The position numbers and the translations under genes were made by a program. A stretch of DNA of 64,000 bases from an uncultured Verrucomicrobiota bacterium (lineage in GTDB: Bacteria > Verrucomicrobiota > Verrucomicrobiia > Opitutales > Opitutaceae). The notes below the pieces were generated by a model. It did no database searches. It was not told the origin of the DNA and saw only the letters and a list, made by a program, of their open reading frames with translations. The stretch lies in the NCBI GenBank assembly GCA_903960515.1, contig CAJCBL010000302.1:28820-92819 (forward strand), read 5' to 3'. Below, piece by piece: positions 50,159-59,333 of the stretch (the first letter of the stretch is position 1; each line of letters opens with the position of its first letter).

Positions 50159-51124
50159 ATGAACAACCGTCGCGACTTCCTCAAAACCGGCCTCGCCCTC
50201 GGCGCCACCGCCTCGCTCCTCGACCTGGGCGGCCTCTTCGCCGCCGATCTCACCACCACGGTCCCCTCCGGTGCCGCGGCGTCCCCAGCCCCCGAAGCCC
50301 CGCCCACCGGGCCGCGCCCCGTGCTCGTGGCGGTCAAGGACGGCGACCGCATCGCCATGCTCGACAAGGCCCTCGCCTCCCTGGGCGGCATCGGCGCCTT
50401 CGTGAAACCCGGCCAGACGGTACTCATCAAGCCGAACATCGGCTGGGACGCCTCGCCCGAGCGCGGGGCCAACACCCACCCCTCCCTCGTGGGCCGGCTC
50501 GTGGAGCTCTGCCTTGGGGCCGGCGCGAAGTCGGTGAGCATCTTCGACAACACCTGCGACCAGTGGCAGCTCACCTACGCCAACAGCGGTATCGAGAAAG
50601 CTGCTCGCGACGCCGGCGCCCGCATCGTCAACGGCAAGGACGAGTCCCTCTACCGCGAAACCGCCATCCCCAAGGGCCTCAAGCTCAAGCATGCCAGGGT
50701 CCATGACCTGGTGCTCGACAGCGATGTATTCATCAACGTCCCCGTCCTCAAGCACCACGGCGGCGCCCAGATGTCGGCCGCGATGAAAAACCTCATGGGC
50801 TGCGTCTGGGACCGCGGGATCTACCACAACACCGACCTCCAGCAGACCATCGCCGACTTCCTCACCCTGCGGAAACCCGACCTCAACATCATCGACGCCT
50901 ACCACCCGATGGTGCGCAACGGCCCGCGCGGCAAATCCGTGGAGGACTGCGTGGAGATGCGCGCCCTGCTCGCCTCCACCGACCCGGTGCTCATCGATGC
51001 CGCCGCCGCCAAGATGCTTGGATACACCGCCGACAAGGTCACCCATGTGAAGATCGGCGCCGAGATGAAGCTCGGCTCCATGGACTTGGCCACCGCCGAC
51101 GTGCGCCGCTTCAAGCTCACCTGA
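50159..51124 (+). CDS. DUF362 domain protein with Tat-type signal
   Basis: MNNRRDFLKTGLALGATASLL; VLIKPNIGWDASPERGANTHPSLVGRLVELCLGAGAKSVSIFDNT...VPVLKHHGGAQMSAAMKNLMG. Confidence 0.85.
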   Translation: MNNRRDFLKTGLALGATASLLDLGGLFAADLTTTVPSGAAASPAPEAPPTGPRPVLVAVKDGDRIAMLDKALASLGGIGAFVKPGQTVLIKPNIGWDASPERGANTHPSLVGRLVELCLGAGAKSVSIFDNTCDQWQLTYANSGIEKAARDAGARIVNGKDESLYRETAIPKGLKLKHARVHDLVLDSDVFINVPVLKHHGGAQMSAAMKNLMGCVWDRGIYHNTDLQQTIADFLTLRKPDLNIIDAYHPMVRNGPRGKSVEDCVEMRALLASTDPVLIDAAAAKMLGYTADKVTHVKIGAEMKLGSMDLATADVRRFKLT

Positions 51125-51203
51125 GGCTCGGCGCCTCCCGGCGGTTACGCCCTCCACCTCGCCCGCTAGCTGAATGGCGAATTGCCTCGCCCGCCCCCAC
51201 CCC

Positions 51204-52853
51204 ATGCCCCGCCACTGGTTGAAACTCAGCCGCGCCGCCCTCGCCATCGCGGTGCTCGCCCTCGCCACGGCCGCCTTCGTCGATTTCCGCGGCTCCGTAC
51301 CCACTCGGCTAGGGCACGCACTGGCCTCCGTGCAGTTCGTGCCCGCCGCGCTCGCCCTGGCCACCGGGGCCTCCGCCACCCTGGCCGCCGCCGCCATCCT
51401 CGTGGCCACCCTCGCCATCGGGCGTATCTACTGTTCGGTGCTCTGCCCGCTCGGCCTGCTGCAGGACGCCGTTGCCCGCCTGGCCGGCTGGCTGCGCCGC
51501 AAGCCGCTCCTGCTGCGCTTCGCCCGCCCGGCCACCTGGGTGCGGCAGCTCTTCCTCTGGTCCACAGTGGCCGGCATCGCCGCCGGCTGGAGCGGGCTCA
51601 CCTTGGCGCTGCTCGATCCGTACAGCATCTTTGGACGCATCGGCTCGATGCTCTTCCGCCCCCTGGTCACCGTAGTGAACAACTGGTTGGTGGGGCCGGC
51701 CAACGCCGCCGGCATCGACGCGCTCTACCGGGTGCCTCCACAGTGGGCCGCCGTAGGCGCCCTCGCCCTGCCCGCCGCGCTGGCGCTTCTTATCGCCATC
51801 CTCGCCGCCAGCCGCGGCCGGCTCTACTGCAACAGTATCTGCCCGGTGGGCACCCTCCTAGGCCTCCTCTCGGCCCGCAGCGCGTGGCGGCTGGAGATCG
51901 ACCGGGCGCTCTGCCGCAAGTGCGGCGACTGCCTGCGCGTGTGCAAGGCCCAGTGTATCGACCTGCGCACCGCCACCATCGACCACTCCCGCTGCGTGGC
52001 CTGCTACAACTGCATCGGCGCCTGCGACGAGTTGGGCATCCACCACCGTTTCAAGTGGAGACCGGAAGGCGGGCACCGGAAACCGGAGACAGGTTGCCAG
52101 CAGCCGGCGGCCCCCGCCACGCCGGCCACCGTAGTCAAGAACCTCGCGAGCCAAACCACTCCCCCTCCCGACGCCTCCCGCCGCGCCTTCATCACCGGCA
52201 CAGCCGCCGCGCTCACAGCGGCCGCCGGCGCCAGTGTAGCCGCTGCAGTAGGACTCGCCGACAAGTCGCCGCCCACCCTCCCTGTCGCCTCCGGCCCGGT
52301 CTGCCCGCCCGGCTCCGGCGGAGTCGCCCGCTTTCTCGACCGTTGCACCGCCTGCCAGCTCTGCGTGAGCGCCTGCCCCACCCACGTCCTCCAGCCCGCG
52401 TTCCTGCACTACGGATGGTCCGGCGTCATGAAGCCGCGCTTGGATTTCAACCTCTCGTTCTGCAACTTCGAGTGCCACCGCTGCGCGGAGGTCTGCCCCG
52501 ACGGCGCCATCCTGCCGATGGACCTCGCCGAGAAGAAGCGCACCCGCCTGGGCCTGGCCCACATCGACTACGAGAAATGCGTGGTGAAGGCCAACGGCAC
52601 CGACTGCGCCGCCTGCTCCGAACACTGCCCCACCCAGGCCGTAAGCACCGAGCCCTACGGCAACAACCTGCGCCTGCCCAGGATGCACGACGAACTCTGC
52701 ATCGGCTGCGGCGCCTGCGAATACGCCTGCCCGGTGCGCCCCACGCGCGCCATCACCGTGAAGGCCGACTCCGTGCACAGCAAAGCCGCCCTCAAGATCG
52801 AAGCCCCCGCCGCCGCCCCCACTCCAGCGCCGGGCGAGGAGTTTCCTTTTTAG
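51204..52853 (+). CDS. Membrane polyferredoxin (NapH-like fused to NapG-like 4Fe-4S domains)
   Basis: GRIYCSVLCPLGLLQD, LYCNSICPVGTLLG, CRKCGDCLRVCKAQCID, CVACYNCIGAC, internal SRRAFITGTAAALTAAAG, CTACQLCVSACP, CIGCGACEYACP. Confidence 0.85.
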   Translation: MPRHWLKLSRAALAIAVLALATAAFVDFRGSVPTRLGHALASVQFVPAALALATGASATLAAAAILVATLAIGRIYCSVLCPLGLLQDAVARLAGWLRRKPLLLRFARPATWVRQLFLWSTVAGIAAGWSGLTLALLDPYSIFGRIGSMLFRPLVTVVNNWLVGPANAAGIDALYRVPPQWAAVGALALPAALALLIAILAASRGRLYCNSICPVGTLLGLLSARSAWRLEIDRALCRKCGDCLRVCKAQCIDLRTATIDHSRCVACYNCIGACDELGIHHRFKWRPEGGHRKPETGCQQPAAPATPATVVKNLASQTTPPPDASRRAFITGTAAALTAAAGASVAAAVGLADKSPPTLPVASGPVCPPGSGGVARFLDRCTACQLCVSACPTHVLQPAFLHYGWSGVMKPRLDFNLSFCNFECHRCAEVCPDGAILPMDLAEKKRTRLGLAHIDYEKCVVKANGTDCAACSEHCPTQAVSTEPYGNNLRLPRMHDELCIGCGACEYACPVRPTRAITVKADSVHSKAALKIEAPAAAPTPAPGEEFPF

Positions 52854-52916
52854 CCAGTTAACGGTATCCGCGCCTCGGTCACCGGCTCCGATTCCGCCCA
52901 GGCAAACCCCTGCCCC

Positions 52917-53918
52917 ATGCACGCCCAACTCGTCGCCCGCGACTGCTGCGCCTGGCCGGTGCTCACCCGTTGGCCCGACGCCACCCTCGGGCTGGTCCAC
53001 TTCGACCGTCCCACCCACGGCCGCACCGAGGGCAACCTCGCCGCTCTGGTCAGCCGCGACAACGGCGCCACCTGGGAATCCGCCGGGCTGGCCGCCCGCC
53101 ACGAGCCCGACTCCAACCGCATGCATCAGGCCTCCGGGCTCGACCACTCGGGCCGCTGGCTGGTGCTCTCCACCGGCTTCCGCTTCGCCGGCGGCGAGTG
53201 GGCCGGCCTGGCGCCCCTCCGGCTCTCCGTAGCCGATGCTCCGGGACAACCATGGGCCACCGAGCACGAGGTATCCGTAGCCCTACCATCTCCCTCGCTG
53301 ATCCCCCATGGGCGCATCTGCCCGCTGCCCGACGGGAGGTTGGCGGCCACGTTCTATTGGTCCGAGGGCCGCGACCACCCCAGCCGCGCCTGGCTGGCCT
53401 TCAGCCGCGACGGCGGACGCAGCTGGGGCGACGCCGTAGAACTGGGCAACGGCGACGCCAACGAAGTCGTCCTCCTGTCGCGCCCTGCCGGAGACTGGCT
53501 GGCGGTCGTGCGCACGCACCTCGACCACCACCTGCGCCTCCTGCGCTCGGCCGACAGCGGCGCGAGTTGGGCGGCCCCCATCGATCTCACCCTGCCGATG
53601 CAACACCCCGGCGACCTCACCGACCTGGGCGAGGGCCGTATCCTGCTCACCTACGGTATCCGCAACCGCGGACTGATGGCGATCGGCACCCGGCTCACCC
53701 GCGATGGGGGCCGCACCTGGGGGGCGCCGGCCGTACTGTATCAGTTCGGTGAAGCGCGCGATTGCGGTTATCCCTCCACCGTGACCTGCGCCGACGGGCT
53801 GCTGCTCACCGCCGCCTACGCCGACCGCTCCCCGCTACACGAGGGCTACCACCTGCTCACGCTCAAGTGGTCGCTGGACGAGTGCTTCGGGCCGCGCCCA
53901 GCCGCCACCGGAGTCTGA
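52917..53918 (+). CDS. BNR-repeat exo-alpha-sialidase-like protein
   Basis: Asp-box-like SRDNGATWESAG, SRDGGRSWGDA, SADSGASWAAP, TRDGGRTWGAP. Confidence 0.8.
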   Translation: MHAQLVARDCCAWPVLTRWPDATLGLVHFDRPTHGRTEGNLAALVSRDNGATWESAGLAARHEPDSNRMHQASGLDHSGRWLVLSTGFRFAGGEWAGLAPLRLSVADAPGQPWATEHEVSVALPSPSLIPHGRICPLPDGRLAATFYWSEGRDHPSRAWLAFSRDGGRSWGDAVELGNGDANEVVLLSRPAGDWLAVVRTHLDHHLRLLRSADSGASWAAPIDLTLPMQHPGDLTDLGEGRILLTYGIRNRGLMAIGTRLTRDGGRTWGAPAVLYQFGEARDCGYPSTVTCADGLLLTAAYADRSPLHEGYHLLTLKWSLDECFGPRPAATGV

Positions 53919-54077
53919 ACACGGGGCGCGCCTGCCCCCAGGATTCGGCATCCGCCCCCCCGGCCGTCCCCGGTCGCCGCAGTGGGCTGTGCCCTCCGCC
54001 CGGCAGCAGTCCGCAGCTCTGCCCGCCGGCGAAACCTGTAGTTGCCCAACCTGGGCACGCAGCACCGCGCGCCACGC

Positions 54078-55154
54078 TCACCCCAGCGCCGGCGGCCCAG
54101 CCTTGGTCTTGAACAGTGGCGACAGTATCACCGCCACCAACCCGCCCAGGACCAGCCACGCCGCGCTCTTCAGCGCCGCGCCCAGCACCACCTGAGCAAC
54201 CGCCATCACCAGACCGAGCACCGCCTCCACCGCCAGCACCGGCGCCTCCGGCGGCAACAGCGGCGCGATCACGATACGGAAAAACCAGCCGCCCATCGCC
54301 GCACCAGGCAGGGCAAACACCGCCGCCACCACCCCGGCGATCAGGCACGGGAGGCCCCACCACAGCAGCAACCCTCGCACCGAGCGCACCCCAAACACCC
54401 CCACGCCCGCCAGCAGCACCACCGCCAACACCCAGCTCCAGCGCGCGACCAGGGCGGAAGTCCGGAGCCTGGCCCGGAATGCATCCATCCCCCGGTACAC
54501 CCTCTCGGCTTGGGCGCCGTCCTTCGCCGCAAACAAGTCCACCGAGTCCGCCAGCTCCTTCGCCGCCGGCTCGACCATCGCGCGAAACTGCGCCCGTACC
54601 TCCGGCAGTCGCTCCTCCGGCGGGCAGCAGCCCACGGGCAGCGCAGCAGCCGTTCCCTGGTCGCCAACACAGGGCGGCTTGCCCTGCAGCAGCTTCACAT
54701 ACGCATCCTCCAGCACCCCACCGGAGAGCCGCTGCTTGAGATCGACCAGCGAAATCTTCACCGAGGGCCTGGGGGCCGCCGAGTTCACGTACCCGAAAAG
54801 CTGATCGATCACGCTGTCGAACTGGCCGTTCACATAGTCGGCCGGCACCATGGCGGAGATCAGCGTCTGCGTATCCTGGGTGGAGAACGCCTGCAACCAG
54901 CCCCCGAAATCGCCCGCGCCCGCCGTGGTTGCCCGCTCCGGCTTCTTCCCCGCGGAGGTCAGCGCACGGCCGATGGTGTCGGCTGCCAACTCCGGCAACC
55001 TCTCGCCTATGCGCTGGTCGCGCACCACATCCTTGTAGGTTCGCGGTTCGAGCAATTGGGTAGCCACAGGCCGGAGAAAGACGACGGCGACTGCCGTGCA
55101 CACAAACAGGGCGGCCAACACCACCGCAAGGAAACGGGCGAGGAAGCTCAGCAT
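54078..55154 (-). CDS. Predicted membrane protein of unknown function
   Basis: 358-aa ORF with N-terminal TM and four C-terminal TM-like segments; no family recognised. Confidence 0.6.
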   Translation of the reverse strand: MLSFLARFLAVVLAALFVCTAVAVVFLRPVATQLLEPRTYKDVVRDQRIGERLPELAADTIGRALTSAGKKPERATTAGAGDFGGWLQAFSTQDTQTLISAMVPADYVNGQFDSVIDQLFGYVNSAAPRPSVKISLVDLKQRLSGGVLEDAYVKLLQGKPPCVGDQGTAAALPVGCCPPEERLPEVRAQFRAMVEPAAKELADSVDLFAAKDGAQAERVYRGMDAFRARLRTSALVARWSWVLAVVLLAGVGVFGVRSVRGLLLWWGLPCLIAGVVAAVFALPGAAMGGWFFRIVIAPLLPPEAPVLAVEAVLGLVMAVAQVVLGAALKSAAWLVLGGLVAVILSPLFKTKAGPPALG

Positions 55155-55302
55155 GATTGCAGTGTCCTAACCTCCACCACGCGCGGCGTCCAGCCCGGCA
55201 GTGGACCGCGTTTTCCAGGATTCCCGTTCAGCCCTGGCCGGTCGGTAGGATCTGACGGTTCACCTCGATTCCTGCCCCGCTTCGCCCACCGATCCCGCCC
55301 CC

Positions 55303-55600
55303 CGACATCCGCCTTCCGCATTCGTCTTTCCGCCCTCCGACATCAGCCTTCAGCCCTCATCTTTCCGCCCTCCGACATCAGCCTTCAGCCCTCATCTTTC
55401 CGCCCTCCGCCTTCTTCACTCCGTCTCCCTCCCTCGGACTCCCGCCCTCCGCCTCCTCCCTCGGCCTTCTGCCCGCCAGCCTTCCGCCTTCAGCCTTCAG
55501 CCCTCCGCACTCCCCCAGCCCTCTGCCTTCCTCCTTCAGCCATCAGCCTTCCGCCTTCAGCCTTCCGCCTTCAGCCTTCTCCCTTAGGCCTCCGTATTCC
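55303..55600. repeat. Degenerate heptameric TTCMGCC tandem array
   Basis: Repeated ATCAGCC TTCAGCC / TTCCGCC CTCCGCC units over ~300 bp. Confidence 0.9.
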
Positions 55601-55664
55601 GGCTTCCCATCCGCCCGCTCATCCTTCTCAATTCCCGCTTCAGCCAACCCCAACTTTCTCCTCG

Positions 55665-56477
55665 ATGAGCAATCCGTATCACATCGTCGTCTGTGGCAGC
55701 ATCGTCCCCGATCCGCTGCAGACCCTCGAACCCGTCGCCACGCCCACCGGCCCGGCGCTGAAAAACGAGCTCATGCTCCCCGCCGTGCTCGACCCCTGGG
55801 CCGGCCACGCCCTCTTCGAAGCTGCCAACCTCGCCAAGCAGCTCCCCGGCTCCAAGGTCTGGCTCGTCGCCCTCGGCCCGAAGGCCAAGCTCCAGCAAGT
55901 GCTCATGACCATCGCCCAGAAGGTGCCCTTCGAGCTGGTGGCCATCGACGGCCCCTCCGGCGGCTTCACCGAGTCGGCCGAGGTCGCCGCCGCCTTGGCC
56001 GAGGCCATCAACGCCATCCCCGCCCTCGACAAGTCCAAGCTCCTCGTATTCGGCGGCTGGGAATCCGCCTCCCGCGGCACCGGCTCGACCATGCAGATGG
56101 TGGGCGAGCGCCTGGGAGTCATCGACCAGTTTCAGGGAGTCGACCAGCTCAGCGTGAAGGCCGACGGCTCCATCGAAATCCTCGAGCGCGTCGAGGGCGG
56201 CAAACACCAGGTATCCGTGTGCTCCGGCGCCCCGGCCCTCCTGGGCTGGGCCACGGGCAACCTCCCCGAGCCCGCCAACAACCCGCAGGTGGGCATGCTC
56301 AACATGCGCACCGCCATGCCCGCCCTCCAGCGCGCCAAGCCCGCCAAGATCGCCAACGACGGCCTCGCCTTCGCCAGCGTCTCCCTCCCCAAGCAACGCC
56401 GCGAGACCCGTATCGTAAAAGACCTCTCGGCCGACGCCATCGCCCAGGAGATCGTCGCCTGGATCAAGCAGGACTGA
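55665..56477 (+). CDS. Electron transfer flavoprotein beta subunit-like
   Basis: MSNPYHIVVCGSIVPDPLQTLEP...LDPWAGHALFEAANLAKQ...SRGTGSTMQMVGERLG. Confidence 0.75.
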   Translation: MSNPYHIVVCGSIVPDPLQTLEPVATPTGPALKNELMLPAVLDPWAGHALFEAANLAKQLPGSKVWLVALGPKAKLQQVLMTIAQKVPFELVAIDGPSGGFTESAEVAAALAEAINAIPALDKSKLLVFGGWESASRGTGSTMQMVGERLGVIDQFQGVDQLSVKADGSIEILERVEGGKHQVSVCSGAPALLGWATGNLPEPANNPQVGMLNMRTAMPALQRAKPAKIANDGLAFASVSLPKQRRETRIVKDLSADAIAQEIVAWIKQD

Positions 56478-56479
56478 GC

Positions 56480-56585
56480 AAGCAGTAGCGCAGAGTGAGT
56501 AGCGGCCAGCGAGCATCCGGAACTCGAAGACCAAACGCCCGCCCGCCGTCCGCCCCTCCCCTCGCTACTCCCCGCTCCCATCGCT
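56480..56585. repeat. Short inverted-repeat element resembling the borders of the four-helix-bundle cassette
   Basis: GTAGCGCAGAGTGAGTAGCGGCCAGCGAG...CGGAACTCGAAG...CCCTCGCTACTCCCCGCTCC. Confidence 0.6.
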
Positions 56586-56649
56586 CCGTCTCCTCTCTTA
56601 AACTTTATACTTTCCACTTAAACTGGCGGCGCTCGCGCCGCCCTCCGCC

Positions 56650-57681
56650 ATGGAAACCATCCTCTTTCTCGCCTTCACCGAAGCCGACGGCTCCCTGAGC
56701 AAGCTCGCTCTCGAAACCCTCGCCTCCGCCCAGTCCCTGGCCGCCTCCCTGCCCGGCTCCAAGCTCCTCGCCGGCCTCGTAGGGGCCACCATCCAGCCCG
56801 CCGCCGACTCCATCGCCGCCTGCGGTGCCTCCCGCATCCTCGGCGTCTGCGGGGCCGAGTTCGCCCAGTCCCGCTATTCCACCGACGCCGCTGCCTCCGA
56901 GGCCATCGCCAAGGCCGCCGCGGCCTCCATCATCCTCGCACCCGCCGGCTCACGCGCCAACCGCACCCTCGCCGGCGTCGCCCAGCGCCTGGGCGGCCGT
57001 ATCGACACCCATGTCACCGCCCTCGCCGCCGCCGAAGGCAAGCTCGCCGTCACCCGCTGGTACTACCGCCAGCGCATGGAAGGCACCCTCTCCCGCACCT
57101 CCCGCCCTTGGGTAGTGTTGTTGGAATCCGGTTGCGCCGAGGCCTACGCCGGCCCCTCCGGCTCCGCCACCGTCGAAGGCGTTCTCGTGGCCCTGCCTGC
57201 GATCCGCACCGAAGTCACCGGCCTCAAGTCCCCGCCCGCCGACCAGCAGACCATCCGCCCCGACGCCAAGCTGCTCTTCGTGGCCGGCGCCGGCTGGACC
57301 AAGAAGCAGCCCGACGGCCAGGCCCATCCCGCCGAGGCCGAGCAGCTCATCCTCGGTTTCCTCAGCCGCGCACAAGCCTCGCTGGGCAGCACCAAGTCGC
57401 TGGTCGACCTCAGCGGCGAGGGCCAGGAGGTGCTCAAGTTCATGACCCACCTCAACCAGATCGGGCAGACCGGCGCCACCCCGCGTCACCAGAAAGGTCT
57501 GGCCACCTGCTGCCATGGCGAGGAGCCGCACACGGTGGGCTGGCGTTTCATCAACGAGCGCCGCGCCATCAATCTCAATGCCGCCTGCAGTTGGGCGCAG
57601 GGCAAGGCCGACGTGCTCTACGTGGCCGACTCCTTCGAGGTGATGCGCAAGGTCAACGCGCTCCTGGGCGCCTCCTCTTGA
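56650..57681 (+). CDS. Electron transfer flavoprotein alpha subunit-like, divergent FAD domain
   Basis: METILFLAFTEADGSLSKLALETLASAQSLA...APAGSRANRTLAGVAQRLGGRIDTHVTAL...LNQIGQTGATP. Confidence 0.75.
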   Translation: METILFLAFTEADGSLSKLALETLASAQSLAASLPGSKLLAGLVGATIQPAADSIAACGASRILGVCGAEFAQSRYSTDAAASEAIAKAAAASIILAPAGSRANRTLAGVAQRLGGRIDTHVTALAAAEGKLAVTRWYYRQRMEGTLSRTSRPWVVLLESGCAEAYAGPSGSATVEGVLVALPAIRTEVTGLKSPPADQQTIRPDAKLLFVAGAGWTKKQPDGQAHPAEAEQLILGFLSRAQASLGSTKSLVDLSGEGQEVLKFMTHLNQIGQTGATPRHQKGLATCCHGEEPHTVGWRFINERRAINLNAACSWAQGKADVLYVADSFEVMRKVNALLGASS

Positions 57682-57718
57682 TTCACTCCCCGGCGGCGCG
57701 CACAAACGCGACGCCCAA

Positions 57719-57756
57719 GGCGGCGGCTGCCCCGGCGGCCGCCGCCCTTTTTTTGC
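57719..57756 (+). terminator. Rho-independent terminator downstream of the etf pair
   Basis: GGCGGCGGCTGCCCCGGCGGCCGCCGCCCTTTTTTT. Confidence 0.85.
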
Positions 57757-57799
57757 CTCCACCGCGGCTAAGGCATTGCCCTGCAGTCCGTGGTAGGGG

Positions 57800-57888
57800 C
57801 GGACCTTGAGTCCGGACCGCTGCCTGAGTTCAGCCTTCGGCATTCCGCTTTCAGTCTTCGCTTCCCGTAGAGTCGGACCTTGAGTCCG
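57800..57888. repeat. Two copies of CGGACCTTGAGTCCG hairpin
   Basis: Identical 15-mers at 57800-57814 and 57874-57888. Confidence 0.85.
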
Positions 57889-58081
57889 TACCGGTTCGAT
57901 CGCGGACGGTGCGTCGTGCCAGCGTTCTTCGCGGCGAAGAATGCGGGGGCTACGGCCCTACACCACCGCTGGAGAACTGACCTGAGTGCAAATGCCGTCG
58001 AACTGCTTGATCACGGCTCAGCCGCCACCATGCATTCGTACCACTTTGCGCTCTGGCAGTGCGCAAACTCCGGTGTCCGCC

Positions 58082-58140
58082 GTAGGAGCGCGCTTGCACG
58101 CGATCTGCGATCCGAATTGCGTGCCAGCACGGCCCCGCGA
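58082..58140. repeat. REPIN-like element (one arm degenerate)
   Basis: GTAGGAGCGCGCTTGCACGCGATCTGCGATCCGAATTGCGTGCCAGCACGGCC. Confidence 0.75.
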
Positions 58141-58498
58141 AGGAATTGTTGCGGCTAAGCCTTAACCATTCGGTCGAGAGCCCAGCGCAGAGTGCCGAGA
58201 GCCTGATCACCGAGCCAGCCCTCGGAATCAGGCCCGCTTCTGAGCCGATCACTGGTGGTTCGCTCTCGCTACTCGACTCGGGGCCGCATCGTTACGGCTC
58301 AGGCAAAAGGCGGGATTAAAACTCTCGATTGGCTCAAGCGCGGTTTTGCGGGGCCGATAGGAGCAGCAGTCGGAAACATTGCTCCCCCTGCCTTCTCCAA
58401 GACCCACTGCCAGCGCACCACTCGCTTCATCCACTTAGCCGCAACCATGCAATCGTACCGCTTTGCGCTCTGGCAGTGCACGACCTCCGGTGTCCGCC

Positions 58499-58555
58499 GT
58501 AGGAGCGTGCGTGCACGCGAACTGCGCTCTGAATCGCGTGCCAGCACCCTTCTAC
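58499..58555. repeat. REPIN-like element
   Basis: GTAGGAGCGTGCGTGCACGCGAACTGCGCTCTGAATCGCGTGCCAGCACCCTTCTAC. Confidence 0.85.
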
Positions 58556-58672
58556 GCCTGAATCGTTACACCTTAGTGACCCACCTTCCCGACCGTTGCC
58601 CCGCAGATTTCACCTGAGCTTGGGGCAAAGATCCCGCAGTTCCCAAATTCCACGCCCTGCATAGTCGTTACC

Positions 58673-59152
58673 ATGAACAAAACCTTCCGCGCCTCTTTCT
58701 CGGCCTTCGTCGGCCTGCTAATTTTCGTCCTGCCGGCTCTGGCCATCCCGGCCTCCGACAATCCCCAGGCGAAAATCGCCGTGGATCTCATCGCTCAAGC
58801 CCAGGCACTCATCAAAGAGCAGGGCTTGGAAAAGACCGTCCCGCTCATCAATGACCCCAAAGGCAGTTTCGTACAGGGCGATATTTACGTTTTCGTCTTC
58901 AACCTGAGCAATGTATGCCAGGCCCATGGCGCCAACAGCAAGATGGCAGGCAAGGATATGAGCGACCTGAAAGACCCAAATGGGGTTTATATAATTCGCT
59001 CCTTTACCCAGACCGTCAAGGATTCCACCCGCGGCTGGGTTGACTATTCCTGGACCAACCCGGTAACCAAGAAGCTCGGATCAAAGTCCTCCTATGTAGA
59101 ACGAATCCCTGGCACAGACTATTATGTGGGTGCCGGTATTTACAATCCCTGA
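58673..59152 (+). CDS. Secreted single-Cache-domain protein
   Basis: Signal peptide; KDMSDLKDPNGVYIIRSFTQTVKDSTRGWVDYSWTNPVTKKLGSKSSYVERIPGTDYYVGAGIY. Confidence 0.85.
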   Translation: MNKTFRASFSAFVGLLIFVLPALAIPASDNPQAKIAVDLIAQAQALIKEQGLEKTVPLINDPKGSFVQGDIYVFVFNLSNVCQAHGANSKMAGKDMSDLKDPNGVYIIRSFTQTVKDSTRGWVDYSWTNPVTKKLGSKSSYVERIPGTDYYVGAGIYNP

Positions 59153-59160
59153 TTCAACGC

Positions 59161-59235
59161 CGCGTTCAAGATGACACTTATGCCACCCCAGTCTACGAGC
59201 GTGCTTGCACGCGCTAGGGCATCATTTTGAACGCG
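59161..59235. repeat. Long hairpin element enclosing a REP half-site
   Basis: CGCGTTCAAGATGA...GAGCGTGCTTGCACGCG...TCATTTTGAACGCG. Confidence 0.85.
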
Positions 59236-59333
59236 AGCGTGAATAGCAAATCGGATTCCCCGGCTCGGGCGGCCGCCACCTCACCATGGCGGCCCTGTGT
59301 TTACTGACGATACGTTAATAGGTTCGTACTTTT

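Noticed and set aside
54042-56477. Full 811-aa reading of the ORF containing the etfB-like gene
   Set aside because: N-terminal ~540 aa are antisense to the membrane protein and translate the heptamer array; real start placed at 55665
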